From assembly GCA_011087605.1 (NCBI GenBank), contig JAALLE010000007.1:1-64000 (forward strand): a DNA stretch of 64,000 bases, given 5' to 3'. Position numbers and translations under genes: made by a program. The number at the start of each line of letters is the position of its first letter. Position 1 is the first letter of the stretch. The notes below the pieces were generated by a model, which was not told the origin of the DNA, made no database searches, and saw only the letters and a list, made by a program, of their open reading frames with translations. Positions 33,482-41,818 of the stretch are shown piece by piece. The stretch comes from Hyphomicrobiales bacterium. Its GTDB lineage: Bacteria > Pseudomonadota > Alphaproteobacteria > Rhizobiales > Rhizobiaceae.

Positions 33482-34126
33482 CTACCACCGCCAGATCACC
33501 GCCTGGGTACTGGACAATTCCACACCTTCGTCGCGCATTGATCTGACCAGATGATCGCGACGGGGACCGCCCATAGCCCGCGTCGCATCACACATAATGA
33601 TCACTTCAAAACCTTCTTTGCGCCCATCGAGCGCGGAAAAAGCAACACAATAATCGAAGGCCAAACCGGTTAGAAACAGGCGCTTGATGCCCTTTTCATG
33701 AAGAAAACCACTCAGGCCCGTTGAGGTTCTCTTGTCGTTTTCGAAAAACGCCGAATGACAGCCAATATGAGGATGAAGCCCCTTGCGAATAATCAAGTCG
33801 GCCTGATCCATGCATAGACTTGGATGGAACTCCGCCCCGAGTGTTCCCTGAACACAATGTTCCGGCCAAAGCACCTGATGGCCATATGGCGTATCGAGAT
33901 ATTCGAAGGGCGCCCGGTTTTTGTGAACCGTTGCAAATGACTGATGATTCCGGGGAAGCCAGTTTTGACTGCAAACGACGGTTGAGAAAATATGCATCAG
34001 CGAATTGGTTGGTGCGACAACCTGATCAGCGCCTGGGACTTCCAGAGCGCCTCCCATACAAAAATCATTTTGAACATCAATGACAAGAAGCGCATCGGTT
34101 TTCTTGTCGAGCAGTATTTCCGGCAT
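33482..34126 (-). CDS. pncA: Nicotinamidase (PncA-like)
   Basis: Hydrolyses nicotinamide to nicotinate for NAD salvage. The catalytic triad is in place: Asp in VIDVQNDFC, Lys in IIRKG, Cys in GLAFDYCVAFSALD. The metal-site histidines and the WPEHCVQGTLGAEFH segment are typical of PncA. The length of 214 residues from ATG 34126 (MPEILLDKKTDALLVID) is normal; the track start adds 16 unconserved residues. It is monocistronic, convergent with the SDR. Confidence 0.92.
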   Translation of the reverse strand: MPEILLDKKTDALLVIDVQNDFCMGGALEVPGADQVVAPTNSLMHIFSTVVCSQNWLPRNHQSFATVHKNRAPFEYLDTPYGHQVLWPEHCVQGTLGAEFHPSLCMDQADLIIRKGLHPHIGCHSAFFENDKRTSTGLSGFLHEKGIKRLFLTGLAFDYCVAFSALDGRKEGFEVIIMCDATRAMGGPRRDHLVRSMRDEGVELSSTQAVIWRW

Positions 34127-34372
34127 AGTCGGGCTCCAATTCTGCGCGGCAGCACATAATTTGCCCGTTTCCACCAGAGCCCAAAAAGGACCACAATTTG
34201 TGGTTCTGAAAAGATATATATTGCATCTGAAGGGGAATGATAAGTGGGGGGTGGAATTTCGTTTTGTATAACCAAAAATCCCGATTACCGGACATCCAAC
34301 AGCAGTTGAACATCCGGTAATTTGATCAGTTTATCGGGCCGCAGGTACTTTCTTTGGCCGGACAATGTGGGG

Positions 34373-34804
34373 TCACGCATGCAGGACTTTGGGAAGAAAA
34401 CCATCGAGCAATGGAAATTTGCGCAAGGCGAAAGCTCCGCTGCCCAGCAAGGCCACCGCAATGCTCACAATCACCAGCAATAGCGGAAACTCCCACCCCC
34501 CGCCTTCACTGCTGAACACCCAACCGTTTCCGGCATGGGCCCAAAACGCACCGAGCAGGATGGGCAAGGAAAGTAGCGCGGCGAGCCGGGTATAGAGGCC
34601 GAGCAGAATTGCCACACCGCCGACGATCTCACCAAAAATAGTCAAATGAGCAAAGATTGCGGGCAACCCCAGGCTGGCAAAATATCCAACTGTGCCGGGG
34701 ATCGAGAATACGAAAACTTTGAGCAGACCATGGGCCAGCAAAATGCCGCCCAGAGAAAGTCGCATCAAAAAGGCGGCGTAGTCTTGTTGAGAATGGTGGG
34801 TCAC
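34373..34804 (-). CDS. DoxX family membrane protein
   Basis: A 143-residue integral membrane protein with four hydrophobic segments (LMRLSLGGILLAHGLLKVF, HLTIFGEIVGGVAILLGLY, LAALLSLPILLGAFWAHAG, FPLLLVIVSIAVALLGSGA) and the DoxX pattern. GTG 34804 is chosen because ggagatttcaa precedes it; the ORF track's upstream start is unsupported. It is divergent from an adjacent LysR regulator and therefore its likely target. DoxX proteins are linked to redox stress or quinone chemistry in other bacteria. Confidence 0.85.
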   Translation of the reverse strand: MTHHSQQDYAAFLMRLSLGGILLAHGLLKVFVFSIPGTVGYFASLGLPAIFAHLTIFGEIVGGVAILLGLYTRLAALLSLPILLGAFWAHAGNGWVFSSEGGGWEFPLLLVIVSIAVALLGSGAFALRKFPLLDGFLPKVLHA

Positions 34805-34868
34805 TTGAAATCTCCAATATCTGGACGGTGTTTGATGTTCCCCCCCATATGGCACCTTGCTATTTCAA

Positions 34869-34918
34869 TGATAATTAGCGATTTTGATACAATACTAATT
34901 CCAAAATCTTGATAATTA
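34869..34918. promoter_or_regulatory. Repeats in the DoxX/LysR divergent promoter
   Basis: A direct repeat tgataatta (34869-34877 and 34910-34918) and an inverted pair aattag/ctaatt (34873-34878 and 34895-34900) lie between the divergent genes, just upstream of the LysR start. They are candidates for the LysR-type binding site. Confidence 0.35.
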
Positions 34919-35829
34919 TGGATCAATTTTCCAGAATATCGATGTTCCTTTCTGTCGTTGATAATGGGAGCTTCGCCGGGGCGGCACGGGAACTGGGGAT
35001 CAGCAGTTCGGCGGTCTCCAAACAGGTCCAGAATCTGGAGCACGAGCTCAAGGTAAAATTACTGAACCGCACCACGCGCCAGGTCTCTTTGACCGAAGAG
35101 GGAGCGGTCTATTTCGAACGGGCTGGCCGGGCTCTGGTCGATTTGCAGGAAGCGAAAGAACAGATCTATGAGTTGCGGTCCAACCCTCGGGGACCAATCA
35201 AGGTCAGCCTGCCAATCAGCCTTGGGCTGAAATTTCTAACGCCGGCAATTGTCTCCTTTGCCCGCGATTATCCCGAAGTTGAGCTCAATGTCAGTCTCGA
35301 TGATCGGCATGTGGATATTGTTGCTGAAGATTACGATTTGGTCCTCAGGATTGGTTCATTGCCGGATTCCTCGCTGGTGGCGCGTCGTCTCGCATCCTGT
35401 CCATTGTTAATTTGCGCCAGTCCAGCCTATCTCAAACAACACGGTACCCCGGAAACGCCAGAAGAGCTGTCTCAACACAATGTTCTGGCCTACACACGCA
35501 ACAATGCGAGCAATGATTGGCGCTATCAAAGTGCAGATGGAAAGCCCGGGCATGTCAGTTTGAAGGGCACATTCAAATGCGACGCCGGTGATATTCTTTG
35601 CCAGTCTGCAATTGCCGGCCTTGGTATTGTGATTTTGCCGGTCTTCTACATTGCGACACATCTTGTGAGCGGAGAATTGCAGGTGATATTGCCCGAATAT
35701 GAAACCTCGCCACAGCGAGAAATCCACGCGGTGTTTCGCCCCAATCCATATATGTCGACCCGCATGCGTTTGTTCGTCGATCATCTGGCGAAAGCCTGCA
35801 GGGAGTTGCCCTGGGAGAAAAAGGCATAA
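34918..35829 (+). CDS. LysR-family transcriptional regulator
   Basis: A 303-residue LTTR. The N-terminal winged helix is MDQFSRISMFLSVVDNGSFA followed by AARELGISSSAVSKQVQNLE. The C-terminal periplasmic-binding-like effector domain runs from about residue 90 (PIKVSLPISLGLKFLTPAIV), with ASPAYLKQHGTPETPEEL typical of the CrgA/DmlR-like group. ATG 34918 is preferred to TTG 34909. It is divergent from doxX, the usual layout for an LTTR and its target. Confidence 0.92.
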   Translation: MDQFSRISMFLSVVDNGSFAGAARELGISSSAVSKQVQNLEHELKVKLLNRTTRQVSLTEEGAVYFERAGRALVDLQEAKEQIYELRSNPRGPIKVSLPISLGLKFLTPAIVSFARDYPEVELNVSLDDRHVDIVAEDYDLVLRIGSLPDSSLVARRLASCPLLICASPAYLKQHGTPETPEELSQHNVLAYTRNNASNDWRYQSADGKPGHVSLKGTFKCDAGDILCQSAIAGLGIVILPVFYIATHLVSGELQVILPEYETSPQREIHAVFRPNPYMSTRMRLFVDHLAKACRELPWEKKA

Positions 35830-35943
35830 GCAATCTAATACGGGTTTTGGCGTCGGTGGCCGCTGTTTTTAATCGCTGACCTCCCATTATTTAGAATCGT
35901 TCATAGGAATTTGGTAAAAAATTACCTGTCATGCCAAGTTTCA

Positions 35944-37479
35944 TTACTCCCGGAGACCTGCCAACTTAACACCGTCAACGAGCCTTTTTCGATCTGCAGG
36001 GCGATAGTACAAAACCGTCTGCTCAATTTGGGATGCTCGTGCAGACGGAACTAAGTTTCGATAAGCCTTACACACAGCTTCCGCCAAATCTTGCTGACCG
36101 CCTAATGCCAAAGCTGCGGCGCGCCACAAGTGTGAACTTGGATGGGCCGGCTTTATTTGGATTGCTTGCTCAGCAGCTTCGGCGGCCGAGTCGTAGCGGG
36201 CAGCCTGAAACTCTGCGATGCTCAAATACAGGTAAAACTTGTCAATGAAAGTATCACGTGGGCTGAGCGCAATTGCCCTTTCGATGTGTTTGCGGGCGAT
36301 ATCCGCGTTTCCAGCATAAGCGTTTGAAACACCCAGCAACGCGCGGGCAAAGGCAAAATTCGGGCTCAGGTCAACAGCGCGCCCGAAGTTCATGATTGCA
36401 GCATCTTCTTCACGCGAAGTGACCGAGACGTATCCGCGGCCGATTGAAGCCCAGGGATCGTTTGGATCGGAAAGCACTGCCCGGTCGGCGGCACCACGCG
36501 CTCGGCTCAATGTTTCGTCGCGCGCTTCCCAGCCTTGAATTACACGCCACGCGAGAGTTGTCGCATAAAGGCCAAGCGCTTGTGCATAGTCGGGATCGAT
36601 AGCTATTGCTTGTTTAAGCAGCTTGACGGCGTTGGCGCCGCTTTCATTCGATTGTTTGCCATACTCATGAACCGCATGCACGAAACATTCCCACGCATCG
36701 AGGCTACTGGGGGGCCGCCGTTTCAGACGAGCGTGTTCTGCTGCGAATAGTTCAGGTGACAATCGAGCAACCAAACCTTCAGTTAATTCATCTTGAAGAT
36801 CGAATATGTCTGTGAGTTCACGATCATAGCGTTCTCCCCAAAGCTGTGTGCCTGATTCCATATCAGTCAAGGACGCATTGACTCGAATTCGCGTGCCTGC
36901 GGAACGAGCTGAACCTTGAAGGACGTATCTGACACCCAATTCGGAAGCCAGCTTTTGTGGATCATCGACGCCCCCCTTCAAAGCAAATGTAGTACTTCGA
37001 TCCGTCACAAAAAATCCGCGAAGCTTTGACAGGGCCGTAACCAGGTCTTCGGTTAGGCCGTCCGCCAGGAATTTAAACTCGGGATCAAGTCCAGAATCTG
37101 AAAATGGAAGCACGGTCAATGAAGGAGAGGAGTTTTTGCTATCTGCGATTGGATTTGGAATATTCACATCGACTTGGGATAACCGAGCAACAAACCGAAA
37201 CCCCTGACGGGGTAGCGTTTTTACAATCTCTTGACGCGAACCATCATCACCTGTGGCGGTTCTGATCGCGTTGATCCGCGCGTTGAGGGTTCCGTCACCG
37301 ACAATTCTACCTTGCCAGACTTCGTCGAATATTTCGTTCTTGGTAACCACGCGGTCTGCGTTTTCAATCAAATACACCAGAAGCGCAAATGCCTGCGGTT
37401 GAAGTGATATTGGACCCGAGGCCCCAGACAACTCACGGCGGTCAGTGTCGAGTTGGTAGTCGGCAAATTCAAAAATCAT
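35944..37479 (-). CDS. Winged-helix / TolB-like / TPR regulator (CadC-type N-terminus)
   Basis: A 511-residue soluble protein. Residues 1-100 are an OmpR/CadC-type DNA-binding domain (LQPQAFALLVYLIENADRVV, EIFDEVWQGRIVGDGTLNAR, KTLPRQGFRFVA). A TolB-like region follows (LTVLPFSDSGLDPEFKFLAD, LGVRYVLQGSARSAGTRIRV, GERYDRELTDIFDLQDEL), and then about five TPR-like helical repeats to the end. No membrane segment or receiver domain is present, so the signal input is unclear. This architecture occurs often in rhizobia, sometimes beside adenylate cyclases as here. A small divergent ORF starts at 37600. Confidence 0.85.
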   Translation of the reverse strand: MIFEFADYQLDTDRRELSGASGPISLQPQAFALLVYLIENADRVVTKNEIFDEVWQGRIVGDGTLNARINAIRTATGDDGSRQEIVKTLPRQGFRFVARLSQVDVNIPNPIADSKNSSPSLTVLPFSDSGLDPEFKFLADGLTEDLVTALSKLRGFFVTDRSTTFALKGGVDDPQKLASELGVRYVLQGSARSAGTRIRVNASLTDMESGTQLWGERYDRELTDIFDLQDELTEGLVARLSPELFAAEHARLKRRPPSSLDAWECFVHAVHEYGKQSNESGANAVKLLKQAIAIDPDYAQALGLYATTLAWRVIQGWEARDETLSRARGAADRAVLSDPNDPWASIGRGYVSVTSREEDAAIMNFGRAVDLSPNFAFARALLGVSNAYAGNADIARKHIERAIALSPRDTFIDKFYLYLSIAEFQAARYDSAAEAAEQAIQIKPAHPSSHLWRAAALALGGQQDLAEAVCKAYRNLVPSARASQIEQTVLYYRPADRKRLVDGVKLAGLRE

Positions 37480-37563
37480 CGACCGGCAAGCCTTTCGCAA
37501 GCAGAATCAAGCTATCCGCAAGCTAATGCTATACAAGCGGTCAAGCATGTCCCAATTACACAT

Positions 37564-37594
37564 CCTCATGTGACCTCATCGAAATCACATGAGG
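37564..37594. promoter_or_regulatory. 10-bp inverted repeat covering a ribosome site
   Basis: Perfect 10-base arms, cctcatgtga (37564-37573) and tcacatgagg (37585-37594), with an 11-base spacer lie between the divergent winged-helix gene and the small ORF at 37600. The gagg at the end of the right arm is the Shine-Dalgarno of that ORF. The element could be a dimeric operator or an RNA hairpin that hides the ribosome site. Confidence 0.55.
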
Positions 37595-37599
37595 TTCCA

Positions 37600-37767
37600 A
37601 TGTCCACAACATCCATCGATATACGCCCCAAAAACGACTACTCCATCGCAGAGAAAAAAGCCACGACGGCTTTTCTCGACGCACTTTCCAAGCTTAACCG
37701 ATCATTTTGGGCCTACACTGAAGAAACCGGAGAAAGCAACACAAAGCCGTTTGATGGAATTTTGTGA
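37600..37767 (+). CDS. Small ORF divergent from the winged-helix/TPR regulator
   Basis: A 55-residue ORF (MSTTSIDIRPKNDYSIAEKK...), hydrophilic and helical, with no recognised family. A gagg ribosome site six bases before ATG 37600 and the large inverted repeat over it support expression. The track's longer form from 37453 overlaps the regulator gene and is less likely. Confidence 0.45.
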   Translation: MSTTSIDIRPKNDYSIAEKKATTAFLDALSKLNRSFWAYTEETGESNTKPFDGIL

Positions 37768-38089
37768 TCGCTTCTCAAATTCCGGGGCCTGAGAAATCCA
37801 ATTTACAGCACTTGAACTATGTATCTGTCCAACAGAAAGACTGCATCACAAGGACACTGATTCTCATCATTAGCTTTTAGGGCTGGGGCGAACTCTATTG
37901 CATCATCTTTCGGTGCCCGCTTTTTCGAATTTGATGAACATTTGTAGCTAAAGTTTGCGGGATGTGTACCATTAGTTTGTCGAATAGCTGTGGCAGGGAG
38001 GATATTGCATCAACCGCATTTTCACCAGACTCCGAACGAGTGGAAAAACATCCCCGGTCGACATCGACAATCGTTTTGTCAACGAAGCT

Positions 38090-39325
38090 TTGGAACAGAA
38101 TAAACTTGAAGGGCTGCGGCTGACGATCCTGACGCGGTTTCTGATGTTGGTGGTTTTTGGACTGTTGCTTGTTACCCGAGTTCCCTGGCCAGAATCGGGA
38201 TATTATCTGCTGTTCATTGCTGCATTCGGTCTGGTTGGATGGATGCAGCTGTATTTTGGCAAAATGGGTTATCCACGGGTGGCAACAATTGCCCTGATGT
38301 TTGATGCGGTGATCCTCACTTATATGATGCTGGGACCCAATCCCTGGGTTAATCCCGAATGGCCAACTGCAACACTCTATAAGTTCAGCGGGTGGAGATA
38401 CATGTTTGTATTTCTGGCTGCAGCAACCATTGGCCACTCATGGCGGGTCATTTTGGCATTTGGAGCCTGGATGGCGTTTGTCTGGTTGGTTGCGGCCGGG
38501 ATGATATCAAAATATGGCGTGAAAATTCCGGAGATTACCCAGCAATTGCAAGAAGCGCTTGATAGTGCCGTGCTGGCCAGAGTCCTTGATCCAAACAGAA
38601 TCTTCTGGTCAGCCAGAATTGCTGACGCCGTAGTATTGGCCCTGGTTGCCACGATTCTCGCCGTCAATGCGTGGCGGCGAAACAAACTGGTTTTGGCGCA
38701 GACTGAATTGGCGCGGGAGCGATCCAATCTATCGAGACACTTCGCACCCTCCATGGTGGAACTTATGGCAAATCGGGATAAGCCGTTCGGCGAAATTCGC
38801 ACCCAGAATGTCGTGATCATTTTTGCTGACATTGTTGGCTTCACCACCTTCGCCGAACGGGTTGGCCCGCATGAGGCGATCCGTTTACTTCGCCACTTTC
38901 ACGAGCAAATGGAGAGCATCATTTTTCGCCATGAAGGGACGCTCGACAAGTTTCTGGGAGACGGTGTGATGGCCAGTTTTGGCACTCCCCAGACGCGCGA
39001 AGATGATTCAGAACGTGCGCTCTTGTGCGTGAAGGACATACTCGATGTAGACCTGCCCCATGGCTTGACAATATCGGTTGGGGCTCATCGCGGTGAAGTT
39101 GTTTTAGGGGACGTTGGATCCGAGCGGCGGCTGGAATTTGCAACCATTGGCGATACGGTAAATGTTGCAGCTCGATTGGAGGCCGCGACCCGTCAGGCAA
39201 ATGTGCGTGCCTTTGTCAGCGATTCCTGTATCAAGGAGACGACGGCGATTGAGCCGTTCACCCACACAGGACCTATTGAGCTGCGAGGCCGAAAGGAGCC
39301 ACTAAATGTTTGGCAGGTAGAGTGA
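38090..39325 (+). CDS. Membrane-anchored class III adenylate/guanylate cyclase
   Basis: A protein of at least 411 residues: an N-terminal membrane module of about five to six helices (RFLMLVVFGLLLVTRVPWPE ... YMFVFLAAATIGHSWRVILA ... IADAVVLALVATILAV), a short coiled linker with SNLSRHFAPSMVELM, then a class III cyclase domain. Metal aspartates are in FADIVGFTTFAE and LGDGVMASFG, and the transition-state segment is TIGDTVNVAARLEA. The product is probably cyclic AMP. The only standard start is TTG 38090, but the frame is open back to about 37988 and has an agggagg site before an ATC at 38009. Confidence 0.88.
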   Translation: MEQNKLEGLRLTILTRFLMLVVFGLLLVTRVPWPESGYYLLFIAAFGLVGWMQLYFGKMGYPRVATIALMFDAVILTYMMLGPNPWVNPEWPTATLYKFSGWRYMFVFLAAATIGHSWRVILAFGAWMAFVWLVAAGMISKYGVKIPEITQQLQEALDSAVLARVLDPNRIFWSARIADAVVLALVATILAVNAWRRNKLVLAQTELARERSNLSRHFAPSMVELMANRDKPFGEIRTQNVVIIFADIVGFTTFAERVGPHEAIRLLRHFHEQMESIIFRHEGTLDKFLGDGVMASFGTPQTREDDSERALLCVKDILDVDLPHGLTISVGAHRGEVVLGDVGSERRLEFATIGDTVNVAARLEAATRQANVRAFVSDSCIKETTAIEPFTHTGPIELRGRKEPLNVWQVE

Positions 39326-39671
39326 AGCCCCCGCCTCGACCCGGCAAACGCCTCCAAAATATTCAATCTTTCCCCAGCCAGCTCGTTTATTTTTGTCTCT
39401 GTGCGATGGGACACATAAGTCTGGTTTCCGGGTGGGCATAGTGCACAGGTCGGAGCAAATAATTACTCCCTTTTGCTACCGGCTTTCCTGGCGCGAATGC
39501 CAAGTGCATTTTTGGGGGCGCGAGGGAGCCCGCCCTGCCTGGTTGTCACCGCCCCGTGCGACCAGGTAGGGCACTAATCCCCTGCTTTATCATTGAATTT
39601 GAGCCGTTCAGGCTGGTGTTCGGCCTCAACCCTTGCGGATTTGACATATTCAGCCGACAGCGAAAAAACTG
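39326..39671. other. Gene-free spacer between convergent genes
   Basis: This 346-base spacer separates the cyclase from the convergent winged-helix hydrolase. It contains one strong hairpin (listed separately) and otherwise nothing I can support; the short ORFs 39556-39741 and 39593-39967 lack a credible start context or family. Confidence 0.5.
39532..39572. repeat. Long hairpin in the convergent spacer
   Basis: gccctgcctggttgtcac (39532-39549) and gtgcgaccaggtagggc (39556-39572) form a stem of about 16 pairs around a six-base loop with few mismatches. No T run follows on either strand. It could be a bidirectional termination aid, a structured RNA end or a repeated palindromic unit. Confidence 0.5.
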
Positions 39672-40874
39672 TCAGGAGTTCAAAAATACGTTTATTGAAT
39701 CAAACATTTCCCGCCAGCATTCTTCATCTGGTAGCGGATGATGATTGCGACTTTCCAGCACTTTCAACTGGGCATTTGCGATGCCTTTGGCCAGTTTCTG
39801 CCCCTCTGAAATCGGGTGCACGGCGTCATCGGCTGCATGTATCACCAAGGTCGGGGCTTCAACCAGCGGCAATAAATCAGCAACCGAGTGATTGTTGTAG
39901 AAGTCCCGACCCTGAGTTTCATTTTCAATCGAGCAACTCTTTTGCAGATTTTCACCGATCCGCTTGAGCTGTTCCGGGGTGGCGGTTGGCAAATAGACCG
40001 ACAAATATCCGGAAATAAAGGCACTGCCCGGCGTTTCCCAACCGGCTTCTGCCATTTTCAAAATTGCATCGCCGTCTTCCGAACCTGTCGCCTTATTGCG
40101 CACCGATCGACCGTCGACATATCCACCCTGCAAGATCAGGTGGTTCACTCGCTCTGGATAGTGCGCTGCAAAATCAACGGCGATCATTCCGCCACTTGAT
40201 GTGCCAAACAAGATAAATTCCTTAAGCCCCAACTCGTCGGTTACCGCAAGAATGTCGTCTGCACTGCGCCTCGTGCTGAAGTCATCAACGTCCCAGTCGG
40301 ACAATCCGCAACCACGCTGATCGAGCCGGATGAGGGTGAAATCCTTGGTCAATTCATCGATAAACTCCCGTTCCGTCGGTTCATCCCAGTCCAGATCCAA
40401 GTGGGTTGGATGGTGCGATGTGCGGACCATTGGCGGCCCACTTCCCGTCACGGTGTAAGCGATTTTCACGCCATCATCGGCCGTCGCATAGCGAACATTG
40501 GGACGCGCCGCACTACTGGCTGGTTGTGGTGACGCCGTCCTCGCCGTTGCCGCCGCCGTCGCCTCATCTTTGGAAACTGTGGCAACGAACTGAAATCCGC
40601 GCCGCGGTACGGTTTTGATAATGGCTTGCGTTTTGCCGTCATCTCCGACCGCCCGCCGCGCGGCTGAAACGCATGCAGAGATGGCAGAGTCAGAAACGAT
40701 TCGCCCGTCCCAGACTTCTTCAATCAATCGATCCTTATCGATCAATACGTCAGGATTACGCACCAGAAAATGAATCAGATCAAATACTTGCGGCTCCGGT
40801 GACTGTGCTTCCCCGGCCCTGGTCAGGGTGAAGCTTTGATCGTCCAACACACACTCGGCAAATCGGTATTGCAT
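39672..40874 (-). CDS. Winged-helix DNA-binding domain fused to alpha/beta hydrolase
   Basis: A 400-residue two-domain protein. Residues 1-100 are an OmpR/CadC-type winged helix (SPEPQVFDLIHFLVRNPDVL, RLIEEVWDGRIVSDSAISAC, KTVPRRGFQFVATV). After an Ala/Thr/Ser linker, residues about 135-400 are an alpha/beta hydrolase with RLDQRGCGLSDWDVD, nucleophile GTSSGGM, acid HAADDAVHP and histidine ESRNHHPLPDEECW, so the catalytic set looks intact. It may be a transcription factor whose hydrolase fold senses or turns over a small ligand. ATG 40874 is preferred over the track start. Confidence 0.85.
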   Translation of the reverse strand: MQYRFAECVLDDQSFTLTRAGEAQSPEPQVFDLIHFLVRNPDVLIDKDRLIEEVWDGRIVSDSAISACVSAARRAVGDDGKTQAIIKTVPRRGFQFVATVSKDEATAAATARTASPQPASSAARPNVRYATADDGVKIAYTVTGSGPPMVRTSHHPTHLDLDWDEPTEREFIDELTKDFTLIRLDQRGCGLSDWDVDDFSTRRSADDILAVTDELGLKEFILFGTSSGGMIAVDFAAHYPERVNHLILQGGYVDGRSVRNKATGSEDGDAILKMAEAGWETPGSAFISGYLSVYLPTATPEQLKRIGENLQKSCSIENETQGRDFYNNHSVADLLPLVEAPTLVIHAADDAVHPISEGQKLAKGIANAQLKVLESRNHHPLPDEECWREMFDSINVFLNS

Positions 40875-40903
40875 GAACCGAACTAAACATCGCCGCCGCA
40901 CAC

Positions 40904-40963
40904 TTCACAAGACATTCGTCACAAAATTGGCGTTTCCCAAGCAAAAGACAGGAGTTTCACAAG
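40904..40963. promoter_or_regulatory. Direct repeats TTCACAAG upstream of the winged-helix hydrolase
   Basis: ttcacaag occurs at 40904-40911 and again at 40956-40963, each followed by a similar half (acattc, gtcttc). OmpR-type winged helices bind direct repeats, so these are candidate autoregulatory sites between the regulator and the divergent small ORF at 41031. Confidence 0.35.
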
Positions 40964-41030
40964 GTCTTCCTCAAGCGCGCTTCCGGCAACCATGAGAAAA
41001 CAGGGCATCAACCAGCCAAGGACAAAAACC

Positions 41031-41249
41031 ATGATGCCGCCAATCGATCTTAATCTGATGTCACACACACCAGCACGCTACCAGATCCCCAATCAACATG
41101 GAGTTGACGGAGGCATTCCTCGGGTTTCACCTGCCGCCACCTTCCGGAAGCAGGTTCGCGCACTCGCCTCACGCCTTCGGTCCGTAGTTTCTGCGTCGAA
41201 GGTGGCGGGCAATCAACAAGGTCTCGAGACCGAAGTCGCACTGCGCTGA
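41031..41249 (+). CDS. Small basic ORF divergent from the winged-helix hydrolase
   Basis: A 72-residue ORF (MMPPIDLNLMSHTPARYQ...) with a basic C-terminal half (FRKQVRALASRLRSVVSASK). An aaggacaaaaacc ribosome site supports ATG 41031; the track start at 40992 is weaker. No family recognised. Its position relative to the regulator mirrors the small ORF at 37600. Confidence 0.45.
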   Translation: MMPPIDLNLMSHTPARYQIPNQHGVDGGIPRVSPAATFRKQVRALASRLRSVVSASKVAGNQQGLETEVALR

Positions 41250-41253
41250 TCGA

Positions 41254-41694
41254 TTATTGCTCCTGGGAGTGCACCTGTTCTGCAATCAGGGTGGCAACTG
41301 AAGGCCCCGGGCCAACCAGCTCCAGAACGTTTCTGTCGGGATCACGTATAAAGATGGTCTCGGTTCCACGGAACGACCGTTCGCCGGTGATCTTGATGCC
41401 GTGTTTCTCGACAAAGGCTCGTGTATCCTCCGCCGACTTCATTTTCACAGCAATATGGGTGATGCCGGGATATTTGGACTTTTCGTCCATCAGGATATTT
41501 TCCCCGGCCCTAGCCGTTGCTGGCCCGAGCAGGTTGATGTTGATACCGGCAGGATGCAGCATCACCAGAGGATGTCCGGCATCGTAGCCGCCATCTGCAA
41601 TCATCTCAAAACCCAGTAATTCGTAAAATGCCACCGACTTGTCCCGGTCGCTGATACGAATTCCAACATGATCGATATTGCTCATTTCCAACAT
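41254..41694 (-). CDS. VOC/glyoxalase family protein
   Basis: A 146-residue vicinal-oxygen-chelate protein, a metal-dependent lyase, isomerase or dioxygenase fold. The N-terminal half begins IDHVGIRISDRDKSVAFYEL, with a metal His in the first strand. The second half has GITHIAVKMKSAEDTRAFVE and IFIRDPDRNVLELVGPG with the conserved Glu. It resembles lactoylglutathione lyase-like proteins but could act on another substrate. An aaggacaatccc ribosome site supports ATG 41694. It is divergent from a LysR gene that probably controls it. Confidence 0.88.
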   Translation of the reverse strand: MLEMSNIDHVGIRISDRDKSVAFYELLGFEMIADGGYDAGHPLVMLHPAGININLLGPATARAGENILMDEKSKYPGITHIAVKMKSAEDTRAFVEKHGIKITGERSFRGTETIFIRDPDRNVLELVGPGPSVATLIAEQVHSQEQ

Positions 41695-41761
41695 GGGATT
41701 GTCCTTTTCAAATCCATCAATTCATCCAAGACGCAGCACATTTGCCTTGTCGCTGCTTTCC

Positions 41762-41787
41762 ATATAACTATTATCTGTGTGTTATAT
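41762..41787. promoter_or_regulatory. LysR-type operator between VOC gene and LysR gene
   Basis: The perfect inverted repeat atataac-N12-gttatat lies in the 124-base divergent spacer, 31 bases before the LysR ATG. Size and spacing fit an LTTR activation site. Confidence 0.5.
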
Positions 41788-41818
41788 TATAGGGAATTTT
41801 TACAAAGATTATTTCCAG

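Noticed and set aside
34840-34846. Run of seven C in the DoxX/LysR spacer
   Set aside because: Considered as a fourth poly-C switch, but it is non-coding and breaks no frame; it may merely affect promoter spacing.
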